64,000 bases of DNA from an uncultured Roseburia sp. (GCA_934292805.1 CAKQXQ010000007.1:1-64000), one strand, 5' to 3'; positions 33,044-41,199 are shown, numbered from the stretch's first letter. The notes: generated by a model from the letters alone, not told the origin. Made by a program: numbers and translations.

Positions 33044-34060
33044 ATGAATTACTCAGAATGTATTGAAAATGCAAGAGGCAAAGTTGGAAAATATTGCAAG
33101 GCCTGTCCGGAATGCAATGGAAAAGCCTGCCGGAATCAGATGCCGGGACCGGGAGCAAAGGGAATCGGTGATACAGCAATCCGCAATTATGATAAATGGA
33201 AAGAAATCAGAGTACAGATGGATACACTGGTTGAAAATCGTCCGATCGACACTTCACTGTCTCTTTTTGGAAAGAATTTTAAGTATCCGTTTTTTGCAGG
33301 TCCGGTTGGAGCAGTGAATCTGCACTATGGGGATTCATTGAATGATGTTTCTTATAATGATATTCTGGTGTCATCCTGTGCAGAATTCGGAATTGCTGCA
33401 TTTACAGGGGATGGAACAGATGGTAACGTTATGGTTGCAGCGACAAAGGCGATCAAAAAAGCAGGAGGATTTGGAATCCCGACAGTAAAACCTTGGAATA
33501 TCGAAACGATCCGCGAGAAGATGGCAATGGTAAAAGAGGCGGAAGCATTCGCGGTTGCGATGGATGTAGATGCAGCAGGTCTTCCATTTTTGAAAAATCT
33601 TATGCCGCCTGCAGGAAGCAAATCCGTAGAAGAACTCCGGGAGATCGTAGATGCAGCAGGAGTACCATTTATTATAAAAGGCATCATGACAGTAAAAGGT
33701 GCATTGAAAGCAAGGGAAGCGGGAGCATCAGCCATTGTTGTGTCCAATCATGGAGGACGTGTATTAGACCAATGTCCGGCAACAGCCGAAGTACTGGAAG
33801 AGATCGCAGATGCGGTAGATGGCTCTATGAAGATTTTTGTAGATGGAGGTATCCGTTCCGGTACGGATGTCTTTAAGGCACTTGCACTGGGTGCAGATGC
33901 AGCGATCATTGCACGCCCATTTGTTACAGCTGTATATGGCGGAGGCAGGGAAGGTGTGGAAGCTTATATTCAGAAGATTGGCAGTGAACTTGCAGATACA
34001 ATGGCAATGTGCGGTGTATCCAGTCTCTCCGAGATCACACGCGATTGTGTGAGAAGATAA
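33044..34060 (+). CDS. FMN-dependent alpha-hydroxy-acid oxidising protein
   Basis: The 338-residue protein has the flavin TIM barrel of the lactate/glycolate oxidase family: the catalytic histidine in VVSNHGGRVLD and the phosphate-binding FVDGGIRSGTDVFKALALGA and IIARP. Unusually, the N-terminus carries four cysteines (CKACPECNGKAC, residues 18-29), which could bind a metal or cluster. Such proteins are common in anaerobic Clostridia and the true substrate is uncertain. It follows the kinase gene by 35 bases on the same strand. Confidence 0.85.
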   Translation: MNYSECIENARGKVGKYCKACPECNGKACRNQMPGPGAKGIGDTAIRNYDKWKEIRVQMDTLVENRPIDTSLSLFGKNFKYPFFAGPVGAVNLHYGDSLNDVSYNDILVSSCAEFGIAAFTGDGTDGNVMVAATKAIKKAGGFGIPTVKPWNIETIREKMAMVKEAEAFAVAMDVDAAGLPFLKNLMPPAGSKSVEELREIVDAAGVPFIIKGIMTVKGALKAREAGASAIVVSNHGGRVLDQCPATAEVLEEIADAVDGSMKIFVDGGIRSGTDVFKALALGADAAIIARPFVTAVYGGGREGVEAYIQKIGSELADTMAMCGVSSLSEITRDCVRR

Positions 34061-34120
34061 TGCAGACTGGGACAAAGCACACGGCGTGAAATAAGTCGGA
34101 TTGAATTAAAAATAAGCCAG

Positions 34121-34161
34121 AAATAAGAAACGGAGAATGGATACTGTTTCTTATTTTTTTT
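34121..34161 (+). terminator. Rho-independent terminator
   Basis: AAATAAGAAAC pairs with GTTTCTTATTT around a 14-base loop and is followed by a long T run, after the hydroxy-acid oxidase gene. Confidence 0.82.
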
Positions 34162-34300
34162 CAGAAAAGGATTCAATATTTGAAAAAAAGAGGGCAGAAG
34201 TTTCTGGAAATGTAGAGGTAAAAGTTGAAGATATGCGGTTGAGATGTTATACTGGATAAGTTGAAAAGTAAAATTAGACTTGAATCGAAAGGATATGTAT

Positions 34301-34906
34301 ATGAAATTAAAAACAAAAGAAATTACAATCTGTGCAATGTTTGCATCTTTGATTGCAATTGGAGCATTTATTAAAATAGATATTCCGCTTCCGATGTACA
34401 CGATGCATTTTACGTTACAATGGTTTTTTGTCCTGATGGCAGGATTTTTGCTTGGAGCGAAACTCGCATCTTTGAGCGTGATCGTATATCTGTGTATTGG
34501 ATTGGTAGGGATTCCGGTATTTGCTGCTGGCGGTGGTCCGACTTATATATTAAGACCGGGATTTGGATTTTTACTTGGATTTGTGCTGGCTGCATTTTTG
34601 ATCGGTCTGCTCACAGACAAGATGAAAGCAGGAAAAGTTCGTCAGATGCTTCTTCCGGCAACGGTAGGTCTGATCGCTTATTATGGAATCGGTGCGATTT
34701 ATTTTTACTGCATTAAGAACTTCTATGCAGCAACACCGATCAGCTGGGCAGTTGTAGTTGTAGATTACTGCCTTATCACAGTGATCCCAGACTTCATTCT
34801 CTGCGTGGCAGCAGCAGCATTTTCTGCCAAGCTTCGTCCGGTATTCGGAAAGATGATGGAAAATGGTGGCCGTGTAGCGACAGTTTCCAATGAAAAAAAT
34901 AAATAG
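34301..34906 (+). CDS. bioY: Biotin transporter BioY
   Basis: The 201-residue membrane protein starts at ATG 34301, seven bases after GAAAGGA. It has six hydrophobic segments and BioY signatures: MFASLIAIGAFIKIDIPLP near the start, then LGAKLASLSVIVYLCIGLVG and GGGPTYILRPGFGFLLGF. BioY is the biotin-binding S unit of an ECF importer and uses shared EcfA/EcfT encoded elsewhere. No recognisable BirA box was found in the leader. Confidence 0.94.
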   Translation: MKLKTKEITICAMFASLIAIGAFIKIDIPLPMYTMHFTLQWFFVLMAGFLLGAKLASLSVIVYLCIGLVGIPVFAAGGGPTYILRPGFGFLLGFVLAAFLIGLLTDKMKAGKVRQMLLPATVGLIAYYGIGAIYFYCIKNFYAATPISWAVVVVDYCLITVIPDFILCVAAAAFSAKLRPVFGKMMENGGRVATVSNEKNK

Positions 34907-34914
34907 GGGTGTTT

Positions 34915-35850
34915 ATGAAATATAAAATAGGAACAAGAGGATCAAAACTGGCTTTAAAGCAAACGAATGATGTGATCAATCGTCTGAAACAGGCTTATCC
35001 AGAAGATGAGTTTGAAGCGGTAGTCATTACAACGATCGGGGATATCGAACAGAAGAAAAGCCTGGAGCAGATAGGCGGAAAGGGTGTATTCGTTCAGGAG
35101 ATCGAAGAGGAATTGAGAAACGGTACCATACATGCTGCAGTGCATTCGATGAAAGATATGCCGGCAGAAGCAGAAGAGGGGCTTACTTTTACAAAAGCAT
35201 GGAAAAGACAGGATGCAAGAGATGTGTTTGTGTTCCGTGAGGCAAAGTCCTTAGAGGAGCTTCCTATGGGAGCCGTTATCGGAACAGGCAGCAAGCGCAG
35301 AGCTTATCAGTTACTTAAGATCAGACCAGATCTTAAAATTGTCGGGATCCGTGGAAATATTGATACCCGCTTGAAGAAGTTACATTCCGCACAAAGCGAC
35401 GGAACATATATGGACGGAATCATTCTTGCGGCAGCAGGATTAAAACGTCTTGACATGGACGAGATCATCTCACAGTTTATCCCGGTAGATGATATGATCC
35501 CGGCTCCGGCACAGGGCACACTTGCGATTGAGGTAAAAGCAGATAATACAGAACTTCTCGAGAAGTTTAACCGTCTTGCGGATGAGGAGACAGAGCTGTC
35601 AGTGAAAGCGGAAAGAGGATTCTTAAAAGCAATCGGTGGTGACTGTCATTTGCCGGTAGCAGCATACTGTGACAGGATTTCTGAACATGAATTAAAGCTT
35701 CGTACACTTTTTGGCAACGACGAGGGAACAAAACTTGCAAGAGTAGATGTGACAGAAGAATTTTCGGATGGAGAAGAAGATTCTGCTATTTTAAAAATAG
35801 TAGAAGAAGCAGTGGTCAGTATACGAAAGCAGCTTGAAATAACAGATTAG
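34915..35850 (+). CDS. hemC: Hydroxymethylbilane synthase (porphobilinogen deaminase)
   Basis: The 311-residue protein has the HemC signatures: IGTRGSKLALKQT at the start, HSMKDMP, GTGSKRRAYQL and IRGNIDTRL. The dipyrromethane-cofactor cysteine is Cys 244 in GGDCHLPVAAY. It joins four porphobilinogens into hydroxymethylbilane for sirohaem, haem or corrinoid synthesis. ATG 34915 is preferred over GTG 34909 because GGGGTG then lies at the right distance. No other hem gene is nearby; the gene lies close behind bioY. Confidence 0.95.
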   Translation: MKYKIGTRGSKLALKQTNDVINRLKQAYPEDEFEAVVITTIGDIEQKKSLEQIGGKGVFVQEIEEELRNGTIHAAVHSMKDMPAEAEEGLTFTKAWKRQDARDVFVFREAKSLEELPMGAVIGTGSKRRAYQLLKIRPDLKIVGIRGNIDTRLKKLHSAQSDGTYMDGIILAAAGLKRLDMDEIISQFIPVDDMIPAPAQGTLAIEVKADNTELLEKFNRLADEETELSVKAERGFLKAIGGDCHLPVAAYCDRISEHELKLRTLFGNDEGTKLARVDVTEEFSDGEEDSAILKIVEEAVVSIRKQLEITD

Positions 35851-35915
35851 AAATTCGGATATTTATAAAACAGCAAGAGCAAAAAAGAAAGGGGCTGTAA
35901 AATAAGTCCCTAATT

Positions 35916-35960
35916 AAGAAACGCCAACTCCGGCAAATGTCGGTTTTGGCGTTTCTTTGT
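35916..35960. terminator. Bidirectional rho-independent terminator
   Basis: AAGAAACGCCAA pairs with TTGGCGTTTCTT, with an inner CCG/CGG pairing and a T-rich tail. It lies between convergent hemC and pepT. Confidence 0.85.
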
Positions 35961-35989
35961 ATGGATTTTTCTATTTTTGAATTTTTGGA

Positions 35990-37210
35990 TTACATCAAAG
36001 AGGTGAGCTTTACGATTTCTTTTATGACAGAAACAGCAGTATTCATACCTTCTACGCTGATATGCTCAAATGGTCCGTGGAACCCGTAGCCGCCGGTGCC
36101 AAGGTTCGGGCATGGCAGACCCATGAAGCTTAAACGTGCACCATCTGTGCCGCCGCGGACCGGTCTGGAAAGCGGTTCTAATCCAACATTTTCAATTGCT
36201 TTTTTTGCAAGATCTACAACATAAGGATGCTGTTCGATGACTTCAAGCATATTGCTGTAGGAATCTGTAATCGTAAGTTTTACAGTTCCCTCACCATATT
36301 TTTCATTCATTTTTGCAGCAATCTCTCTTAATGTGCAAAGTCTTTGTGCAAAGATTTCTTTGTCATGGTCGCGGACGATATAATCCATCTTAGCGGAAGC
36401 AATATCACCGGAAAAGTCACATAAATGATAAAAACCTTCACGCCCTTCTGTATGAGCAGGAGTTTCCATTTCAGGAAGCAGGGACTGGATCTCACAGCCA
36501 ACCAGGGCAGCATTGATCATAATATCTTTGGCTTCTCCCGGATGAACATTCACGCCGCGGATCTCAAATACGGCACTGGCTGCATTGAAATTTTCATATG
36601 CAACTTCGCCCTCATAATCACCATCTACCGTGTAAGCAAATTTTGCCTTAAAATAATCAAGGTCAAACAGATCGGCACCGCATCCGACTTCTTCATCAGG
36701 AGTGAAGCCGATCCAGAGATCTCCGTGAGGTGTTCCTTCTGAAATGATCTGCTCTACTGCAGTCATGATCTCTGCAACGCCGGCCTTATCATCTGCACCA
36801 AGCAGTGTAGTACCATCGGTTGTGATGAGTGTACGGCCTTTTAAAGTTTTCAGAGATGGAAAATCAGAAACTTTCAGGTATGCACCGGATCCTTTTAAAA
36901 GAACATCGTTGCCGTCATAGTCCGGAATGATCTGTGGTTTTACATCTTTTCCGGAATAATCAGGAGCTGTATCCATATGGGAAATAAAACCGACAGCCGG
37001 TCTTTCTTCGTATCCTTCGGTTGCAGGAAGGAGACCATATACATAACAGTGGTCAGTCAGAGTGACTCTGGAAAGTCCAAGGTCTTTTAATTCCTGCTCT
37101 AATACTTTGGCTAATTCAAACTGGCGATCCGAGGATGGAATCTGTCTGCATTCTTCATCAGAAGTCGTCCAGTAAGATACATATTTTAATAATCTTTCTT
37201 CAACGCGCAT
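35990..37210 (-). CDS. pepT: Peptidase T (tripeptidase)
   Basis: The 406-residue M20 metallopeptidase starts at ATG 37210 just after TGGAGG on the minus strand. It has zinc ligands and catalytic residues in GFISHMDTAPD, LLGADDKAGVAEI and FTPDEEVGCGAD, plus the C-terminal histidine in GFHGPFEHI. Length and motifs match PepT, which removes the N-terminal residue of tripeptides in the cytoplasm. A 12-bp perfect palindrome lies about 45 bases upstream (37256-37267). Confidence 0.94.
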   Translation of the reverse strand: MRVEERLLKYVSYWTTSDEECRQIPSSDRQFELAKVLEQELKDLGLSRVTLTDHCYVYGLLPATEGYEERPAVGFISHMDTAPDYSGKDVKPQIIPDYDGNDVLLKGSGAYLKVSDFPSLKTLKGRTLITTDGTTLLGADDKAGVAEIMTAVEQIISEGTPHGDLWIGFTPDEEVGCGADLFDLDYFKAKFAYTVDGDYEGEVAYENFNAASAVFEIRGVNVHPGEAKDIMINAALVGCEIQSLLPEMETPAHTEGREGFYHLCDFSGDIASAKMDYIVRDHDKEIFAQRLCTLREIAAKMNEKYGEGTVKLTITDSYSNMLEVIEQHPYVVDLAKKAIENVGLEPLSRPVRGGTDGARLSFMGLPCPNLGTGGYGFHGPFEHISVEGMNTAVSVIKEIVKLTSLM

Positions 37211-37255
37211 TGTCTGCCTCCATTTGTTTGATTTATTCAGATGTTCCATTCAGGT

Positions 37256-37267
37256 GTTCCATGGAAC
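37256..37267. promoter_or_regulatory. 12-bp perfect palindrome upstream of pepT
   Basis: GTTCCATGGAAC is its own reverse complement and sits in the pepT leader. It could be a repressor site; no cognate regulator is known from this window. Confidence 0.4.
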
Positions 37268-37350
37268 GATTATCATTATTGTAAATCAAAAAACAGAGAA
37301 TGTCTAACATATATATTGCAAAAAAAGTTGCAAAAAAACAAAAAAAGTTC

Positions 37351-37379
37351 TTGCATTTTAAAAATATATGTTATATAAT
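37351..37379 (+). promoter_or_regulatory. Promoter of tRNA-Lys
   Basis: TTGCAT (37351-37356) and TATAAT (37374-37379) are 17 bases apart, about 20 bases before the mature tRNA. Confidence 0.75.
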
Positions 37380-37399
37380 AGATTTCGTCGCTAAGACAT

Positions 37400-37472
37400 G
37401 CGCCACTAGCTCAGCTGGCAGAGCACCTGACTCTTAATCAGGGTGTCCAGGGTTCGAACCCCTGGTGGCGCA
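37400..37472 (+). tRNA. tRNA-Lys (anticodon CTT)
   Basis: The full cloverleaf is visible: acceptor GCGCCAC/GTGGCGC, D arm GCTC/GAGC, anticodon stem CCTGA/TCAGG with loop CTCTTAA, T arm CAGGG-TTCGAAC-CCCTG and discriminator A. The anticodon CTT reads AAG lysine codons. CCA is not encoded. A wobble-rich hairpin and T run follow at 37479-37524. Confidence 0.97.
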
Positions 37473-37478
37473 CTTAGA

Positions 37479-37524
37479 AGTATCGGTTTTATAGACTAGA
37501 GCTATAAGGTCGGTGCTTTTTTTT
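37479..37524 (+). terminator. Terminator of tRNA-Lys
   Basis: TTATAG pairs with CTATAA and the stem extends through several G-T wobbles; eight T residues follow. Confidence 0.65.
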
Positions 37525-37558
37525 GTGCCTATTTATGAAACACATTGCAAAAAATTGT

Positions 37559-37587
37559 TTGACTTTTTGAAAAACAGGCAATATAAT
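37559..37587 (+). promoter_or_regulatory. Promoter of the MATE leader
   Basis: TTGACT (37559-37564) and TATAAT (37582-37587) are 17 bases apart. Transcription would begin almost exactly at the first hairpin of the tandem element. Confidence 0.75.
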
Positions 37588-37593
37588 TTCGTC

Positions 37594-37643
37594 AAACGAG
37601 TAGCAGATAAGCGTAAATCCAGTTTATCAACTACTCGTTTTTT
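37594..37643 (+). ncRNA. First tandem hairpin, candidate guanidine-IV (mepA motif) riboswitch
   Basis: AAACGAGTAG pairs perfectly with CTACTCGTTT and T residues follow, so the hairpin is itself a terminator. Inside, GATAA/TTATC encloses a loop containing GCGTAAATCCAG. The same 12-nt loop with one change occurs in the second hairpin. The position before a MATE-family gene fits the mepA motif, known as the guanidine-IV riboswitch, but I am matching from memory, without an alignment. Confidence 0.6.
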
Positions 37644-37674
37644 GTTTGTTAGAAAATTAATATCGTCATGAAAG

Positions 37675-37730
37675 AGTGTGTAGCCTGTCAGCGTAAGTCC
37701 AGCTTATAAGACAAGGTACACACTTTTTTT
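37675..37730 (+). ncRNA. Second tandem hairpin, candidate guanidine-IV (mepA motif) riboswitch
   Basis: AGTGTGTA pairs with TACACACT followed by a T run; CCTGTC pairs with GACAAGG inside it. The loop holds GCGTAAGTCCAGCTTAT, nearly identical to the first copy although the stems are unrelated. Conserved loops on non-conserved stems argue for a ligand-binding RNA. It ends 28 bases before the MATE start codon. Confidence 0.6.
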
Positions 37731-37758
37731 GTGCAAAAAAGAGAGGAGTTAAAACAAA

Positions 37759-38080
37759 ATGGCGGAAAGTAACAAGATGAAAGATATGCCGGTGGATAAG
37801 CTGATGATCCAGATGGGAATCCCAATGATCTTATCTATGGCATTACAGGCAGTCTATAATATTGTAGACAGTGCATTTGTGGGAAATATGAGGGTTGGCA
37901 GTGAAGCAGCATTAAATGCACTGACGCTCGTATTCCCGGTGCAGATGCTTATGGTTGCGGTGGGAATCGGAACAGGTGTCGGAACCAATGCACTTCTTGC
38001 AAGGACACTTGGACAGGGAAACAGTAACTGTTATATTAGCAGTTATTTATCTTGGGATTGCTGAAAAGAAAGAGCTGTAG
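37759..38080 (+). pseudogene. MATE efflux transporter, internally deleted
   Basis: The first ~94 codons match the N-terminus of MATE-family exporters (MIQMGIPMILSMALQAVYNIVDSAF-type text, then LLARTLGQGN), which are normally about 450 residues. The frame then breaks into a 10-residue tail. In another frame the following bases encode TVILAVIYLGIAEKKEL and stop at 38078-38080, which looks like a transporter C-terminus. About 1 kb has therefore been lost between the two ends. A good ribosome site (GAGAGGAG) remains, but the product cannot be a working transporter. Confidence 0.8.
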
Positions 38081-38387
38081 TTATAATGAAACGAATTAAA
38101 ATAGAAAATAAACGACTAAACTCGAACCCTATATGCAGGGCAGAATCTTTTTGACATCTGAATCTATAGAGAAAAATCCGTCTTGGAAGAGGTTTTAAGG
38201 TTACAAATTTTATGCGTAATTAGTTGATTTAAGGTATTGAAAAATAAAAAATGAATAAAATAGTACCGTGAATAGTAAGATAACAAAGGCATCAACGGTT
38301 AGAGGATATAAATGCTGTTGATCTGTTTTTGGGAAAAGAGATAATTTAAATTTTTCTTCACGAATTCACAAAATCTTCACAAAATAA
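38081..38387 (+). other. Intergenic stretch without a recognised gene
   Basis: A/T-rich sequence between the broken MATE gene and hsp20. A weak stem ATCAAC/GTTGAT followed by CTGTTTTT lies near 38292-38329 and could terminate leftover transcription. Nothing else is seen. Confidence 0.5.
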
Positions 38388-38430
38388 TTAGCACTCACCT
38401 CTTGACAGTGCTAACAAACGGGTGTATAAC
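38388..38430 (+). promoter_or_regulatory. CIRCE operator overlapping the hsp20 promoter
   Basis: TTAGCACTC-N9-CAGTGCTAA (38388-38414) is a CIRCE element with one base different from the perfect inverted repeat. The -35 box TTGACA (38402-38407) lies inside it, and the -10 TATAAC is at 38425-38430 with 17-base spacing. HrcA binding would block the promoter and heat would release it. Confidence 0.92.
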
Positions 38431-38571
38431 ATAGTCAGAACAAAGGAAGAGGGAACAAAAGAGAAAGAAAGATTCCCCGAGTTCCTTAATCTGTTAGTTC
38501 CAGAGAAACAAGGTAAACAAGCATGAGAGATCCACAGAGTGTGGATTGACAGATAAAAGGAGAGATGACTT

Positions 38572-39018
38572 ATGTTGATGCCTAGTATTTTTGGAGAAAA
38601 CTTATTTGATGATTTTGATAACTGGATGAACTTTTCATTCCCTGATGTTGATAAAACATTGTATGGTAAACATGCAAAGAATATGATGAAGACAGATGTT
38701 AAGGAGAAAGATAATGGCTATGAAGTAGCAATTGATCTTCCAGGATTCAAGAAAGATGAACTTCATCTGGAACTGGACAACGGATATCTTACCATCAGTG
38801 CCGAGAAAGGTCTCGACAAAGATGAGAAAGATAAAAACGATAAATACATCAGACGTGAGCGTTATGCAGGAAGTATGAGCCGAAGCTTCTATGTAGGTGA
38901 AGGCGTTAAGGAAGAAGATATCCATGCAAAATACGAAAATGGTATTCTGACATTGGATGTTCCAAAAGAGCAGAAGAAAGCTGTTCCGGAAAAACGCTAC
39001 ATTGCAATTGAAGGATAA
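38572..39018 (+). CDS. hsp20: Small heat-shock protein (Hsp20/alpha-crystallin family)
   Basis: The 148-residue protein has a short variable N-terminus and an alpha-crystallin domain from ~residue 40 (KTDVKEKDNGYEVAIDLPGF...). The family's C-terminal strand motif is present in YENGILTLDVPK. It is an ATP-independent holdase that binds unfolding proteins. GGAG precedes the ATG after a leader of about 135 bases that contains a small ATCCAC/TGTGGAT hairpin. Control by HrcA is indicated by the CIRCE site. Confidence 0.94.
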   Translation: MLMPSIFGENLFDDFDNWMNFSFPDVDKTLYGKHAKNMMKTDVKEKDNGYEVAIDLPGFKKDELHLELDNGYLTISAEKGLDKDEKDKNDKYIRRERYAGSMSRSFYVGEGVKEEDIHAKYENGILTLDVPKEQKKAVPEKRYIAIEG

Positions 39019-39054
39019 TGAAAACCAGCTGATAAAAATAATGTAAAATAAGAT

Positions 39055-39109
39055 GTTCCCTTCAGGGCACGCAGGCGAATGAAGCCTACCACCCGGAAGG
39101 GAACTTTTT
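39055..39109 (+). terminator. Rho-independent terminator after hsp20
   Basis: GTTCCCTTC pairs with GAAGGGAAC across a structured loop and is followed by TTTTT. Confidence 0.8.
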
Positions 39110-39213
39110 ATATACGCTTTTCGATAAGATCCCACTATGTTAAAATATAGATACATTAAAAAGTTATGTGAAATAAAAGTATTCGGTAAGAAAAAGAAAG
39201 TGGGGAAGAGAAA

Positions 39214-40206
39214 ATGTATCAGGCAGCAGATAAAAGATATGAAGAAATGACTTACGTGCGTTGTGGAAAGAGCGGATTAAAGCTCCCGGCAATTTCACTT
39301 GGATTGTGGCATAACTTCGGTGATACCGGTGTTTATGAGAATATGAAAGAAATCCTTTTTACAGCGTTTGACAATGGAATTGTACATTTTGATCTGGCCA
39401 ACAATTACGGACCGGCTTATGGAAGTGCGGAAAAGAACTTTGGAAGGATCCTCAAAGAAGAGCTTGGATCATACAGAGATGAGCTTTTGATCAGCACGAA
39501 GGCTGGCTATGATATGTGGGATGGACCTTATGGAAACTGGGGAAGCAGAAAGTATCTTCTTGCAAGCCTGGATCAGAGTCTGCAGCGTATGGGTCTGGAT
39601 TACGTAGATATTTTCTATCATCACAGGATGGATCCAAAGACACCACTGGAGGAGACAATGGGTGCTCTCGCAAGTGCAGTCCAGTCTGGAAAAGCACTTT
39701 ATGTCGGCCTTTCCAATTATGACGGACCGACTCTTGAGAAGGCAGAGGCAATTCTTACAGAATTAAAGTGCCCATTTGTGATCAATCAGAACCGCTACTC
39801 GATTTTTGACAGGACAATCGAGAAAAATGGATTGAAAGACACCGCAAAAAGGCTGGAGAAAGGAATTATTGCATTCAGTCCATTAGCACAGGGACTTCTT
39901 ACAGACCGTTACCTGAAAGGAATTCCGGCAGACAGCAGAATTATGACGGATGGACGGTTCTTAAAGGAATCTGCTTTGACAGAAGAAAAGCTTGCCAAAA
40001 TCAGAGAATTAAATGATCTTGCAGCAAAAAGAGGTCAGACGCTGGCAGAGATGGCATTGAGCTGGATCTTAAGAGATGGTATTGTGACAAGCGTACTTGT
40101 CGGGGCTTCCAAACCGCAACAGGTTCTTGATAATATCAAGGCGATCCGGAATATTGAGTTTTCAGATGAGGAACTCTTGAAAATTGACGAGTTATCGTTA
40201 GATTAG
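39214..40206 (+). CDS. Aldo/keto reductase (YghZ-like)
   Basis: The 330-residue TIM-barrel protein has the AKR tetrad context: FDLANNYG with the catalytic Asp/Tyr, Lys in LISTKAGYDMW, and His in DIFYHHRMD. NADPH-binding text near the C-terminus is VLVGASKPQQVLDNI. The start (YEEMTYVRCGKSGLKLPAISLGLW) and the DGPYGNWGSRKYL segment resemble E. coli YghZ, which reduces L-glyceraldehyde 3-phosphate and methylglyoxal. A detoxification role is plausible but not shown. It stands alone. Confidence 0.9.
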   Translation: MYQAADKRYEEMTYVRCGKSGLKLPAISLGLWHNFGDTGVYENMKEILFTAFDNGIVHFDLANNYGPAYGSAEKNFGRILKEELGSYRDELLISTKAGYDMWDGPYGNWGSRKYLLASLDQSLQRMGLDYVDIFYHHRMDPKTPLEETMGALASAVQSGKALYVGLSNYDGPTLEKAEAILTELKCPFVINQNRYSIFDRTIEKNGLKDTAKRLEKGIIAFSPLAQGLLTDRYLKGIPADSRIMTDGRFLKESALTEEKLAKIRELNDLAAKRGQTLAEMALSWILRDGIVTSVLVGASKPQQVLDNIKAIRNIEFSDEELLKIDELSLD

Positions 40207-40252
40207 AAAAAAGGACGTGTGAAAAACAAAAGTTTTTCATGCGTCCTTTTTT
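40207..40252. terminator. Bidirectional rho-independent terminator
   Basis: AAAAAAGGACG pairs with CGTCCTTTTTT and the stem extends through GTGAAAAAC/GTTTTTCAT. It separates the convergent aldo/keto reductase and trmB genes. Confidence 0.9.
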
Positions 40253-40255
40253 AAA

Positions 40256-40894
40256 TTATCTGGATGCGATCAGTTTACAGATCGGATTACCGAGGGAAGA
40301 AAACTTTTCTTCGTATTCTGTCATAACGTTATCTTTATTCATAATAACATCATGATGCAGATCTCTTGTATAAGCATCTAAAATCCATCCTGCTTCCGGT
40401 ACCTCTTCTAATGAGAAAGTGAAAAGATCCTGATTGTCTGTCTTAAATTCAAGATGACCTTCTTTTTTCAGGATCTGGTCATAACGTGCAAAAAACTGTC
40501 TGGAAGTAAGGCGTCTCTTGGCATGGCGGTCTTTTGGCCATGGATCGGAGAAATTTAAGTAAATACGGTCAACCTCGTTTTCTGCAAAAACTTCTGCGAT
40601 CTCAGCGGCATCCATGCAGATAAATCGGATATTTGGAAGAGGATTCAATTCCATCTTCTGTAATGCACGTAAAAGTACGCTGGAGTAACGTTCAATTCCG
40701 ATATAATTGATATCAGGATGAAGGGCGGCCATATCCATGATAAAACGTCCCTTTCCCATGCCAATCTCAATGTGCAGAGGCTGGGTGACTTCAAAGCAGT
40801 CCTGCCAGTGTCCTCTTTGTTCCTTTGGGTTCTTGATGCAATAATCGCTATTTAAAATGGCGTCATCAGCGCCAGGGATATTCCTTAATCTCAT
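40256..40894 (-). CDS. trmB: tRNA (guanine46-N7)-methyltransferase
   Basis: The 212-residue protein has the TrmB signatures: EIGMGKGRFIMDMA (SAM loop), NYIGIERYSSVLLRAL, and the catalytic region IYLNFSDPWPKDRHAKRRL. It methylates G46 in the tRNA variable loop. ATG 40894 is chosen over a TTG 12 bases upstream because the family starts with MRLRN-like text. No operon partner is nearby. Confidence 0.95.
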   Translation of the reverse strand: MRLRNIPGADDAILNSDYCIKNPKEQRGHWQDCFEVTQPLHIEIGMGKGRFIMDMAALHPDINYIGIERYSSVLLRALQKMELNPLPNIRFICMDAAEIAEVFAENEVDRIYLNFSDPWPKDRHAKRRLTSRQFFARYDQILKKEGHLEFKTDNQDLFTFSLEEVPEAGWILDAYTRDLHHDVIMNKDNVMTEYEEKFSSLGNPICKLIASR

Positions 40895-41199
40895 TGTGAA
40901 TTCCAATCGTCAATAAAAATTGACATTACCTTTCTCTGATCTTGTGATAAAAATGTTGCCGCAATACATTGCTGGCAGTATTTGAAATACGTTTATTATT
41001 TTACAATAAAAGTAAAAAGAAAAAAAGAAGAAAGAAGAGAAAATAAAAATAATATCGAAATCTTTAACAAAATTAAAAAAAGAAAACTGTCAAGATTACA
41101 CAAAAATGAACGAGATGACAAAAATCAATTGACTTGGACATAAAAAGAATTATAATTAGGTTAAACGGTTAACAAAGTATTTTATGAAAAGGATAAGTT
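40895..41199 (+). promoter_or_regulatory. Divergent intergenic region with lacI-type promoter and operator
   Basis: On the plus strand TTGACT (41129-41134) and TATAAT (41151-41156) are 16 bases apart. The perfect palindrome-like site TTAAACGGTTAA lies at 41161-41172, right at the expected transcription start. The reverse complement of the same 12 bases recurs at 44160-44171. The remainder is the A/T-rich leader of trmB. Confidence 0.82.
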
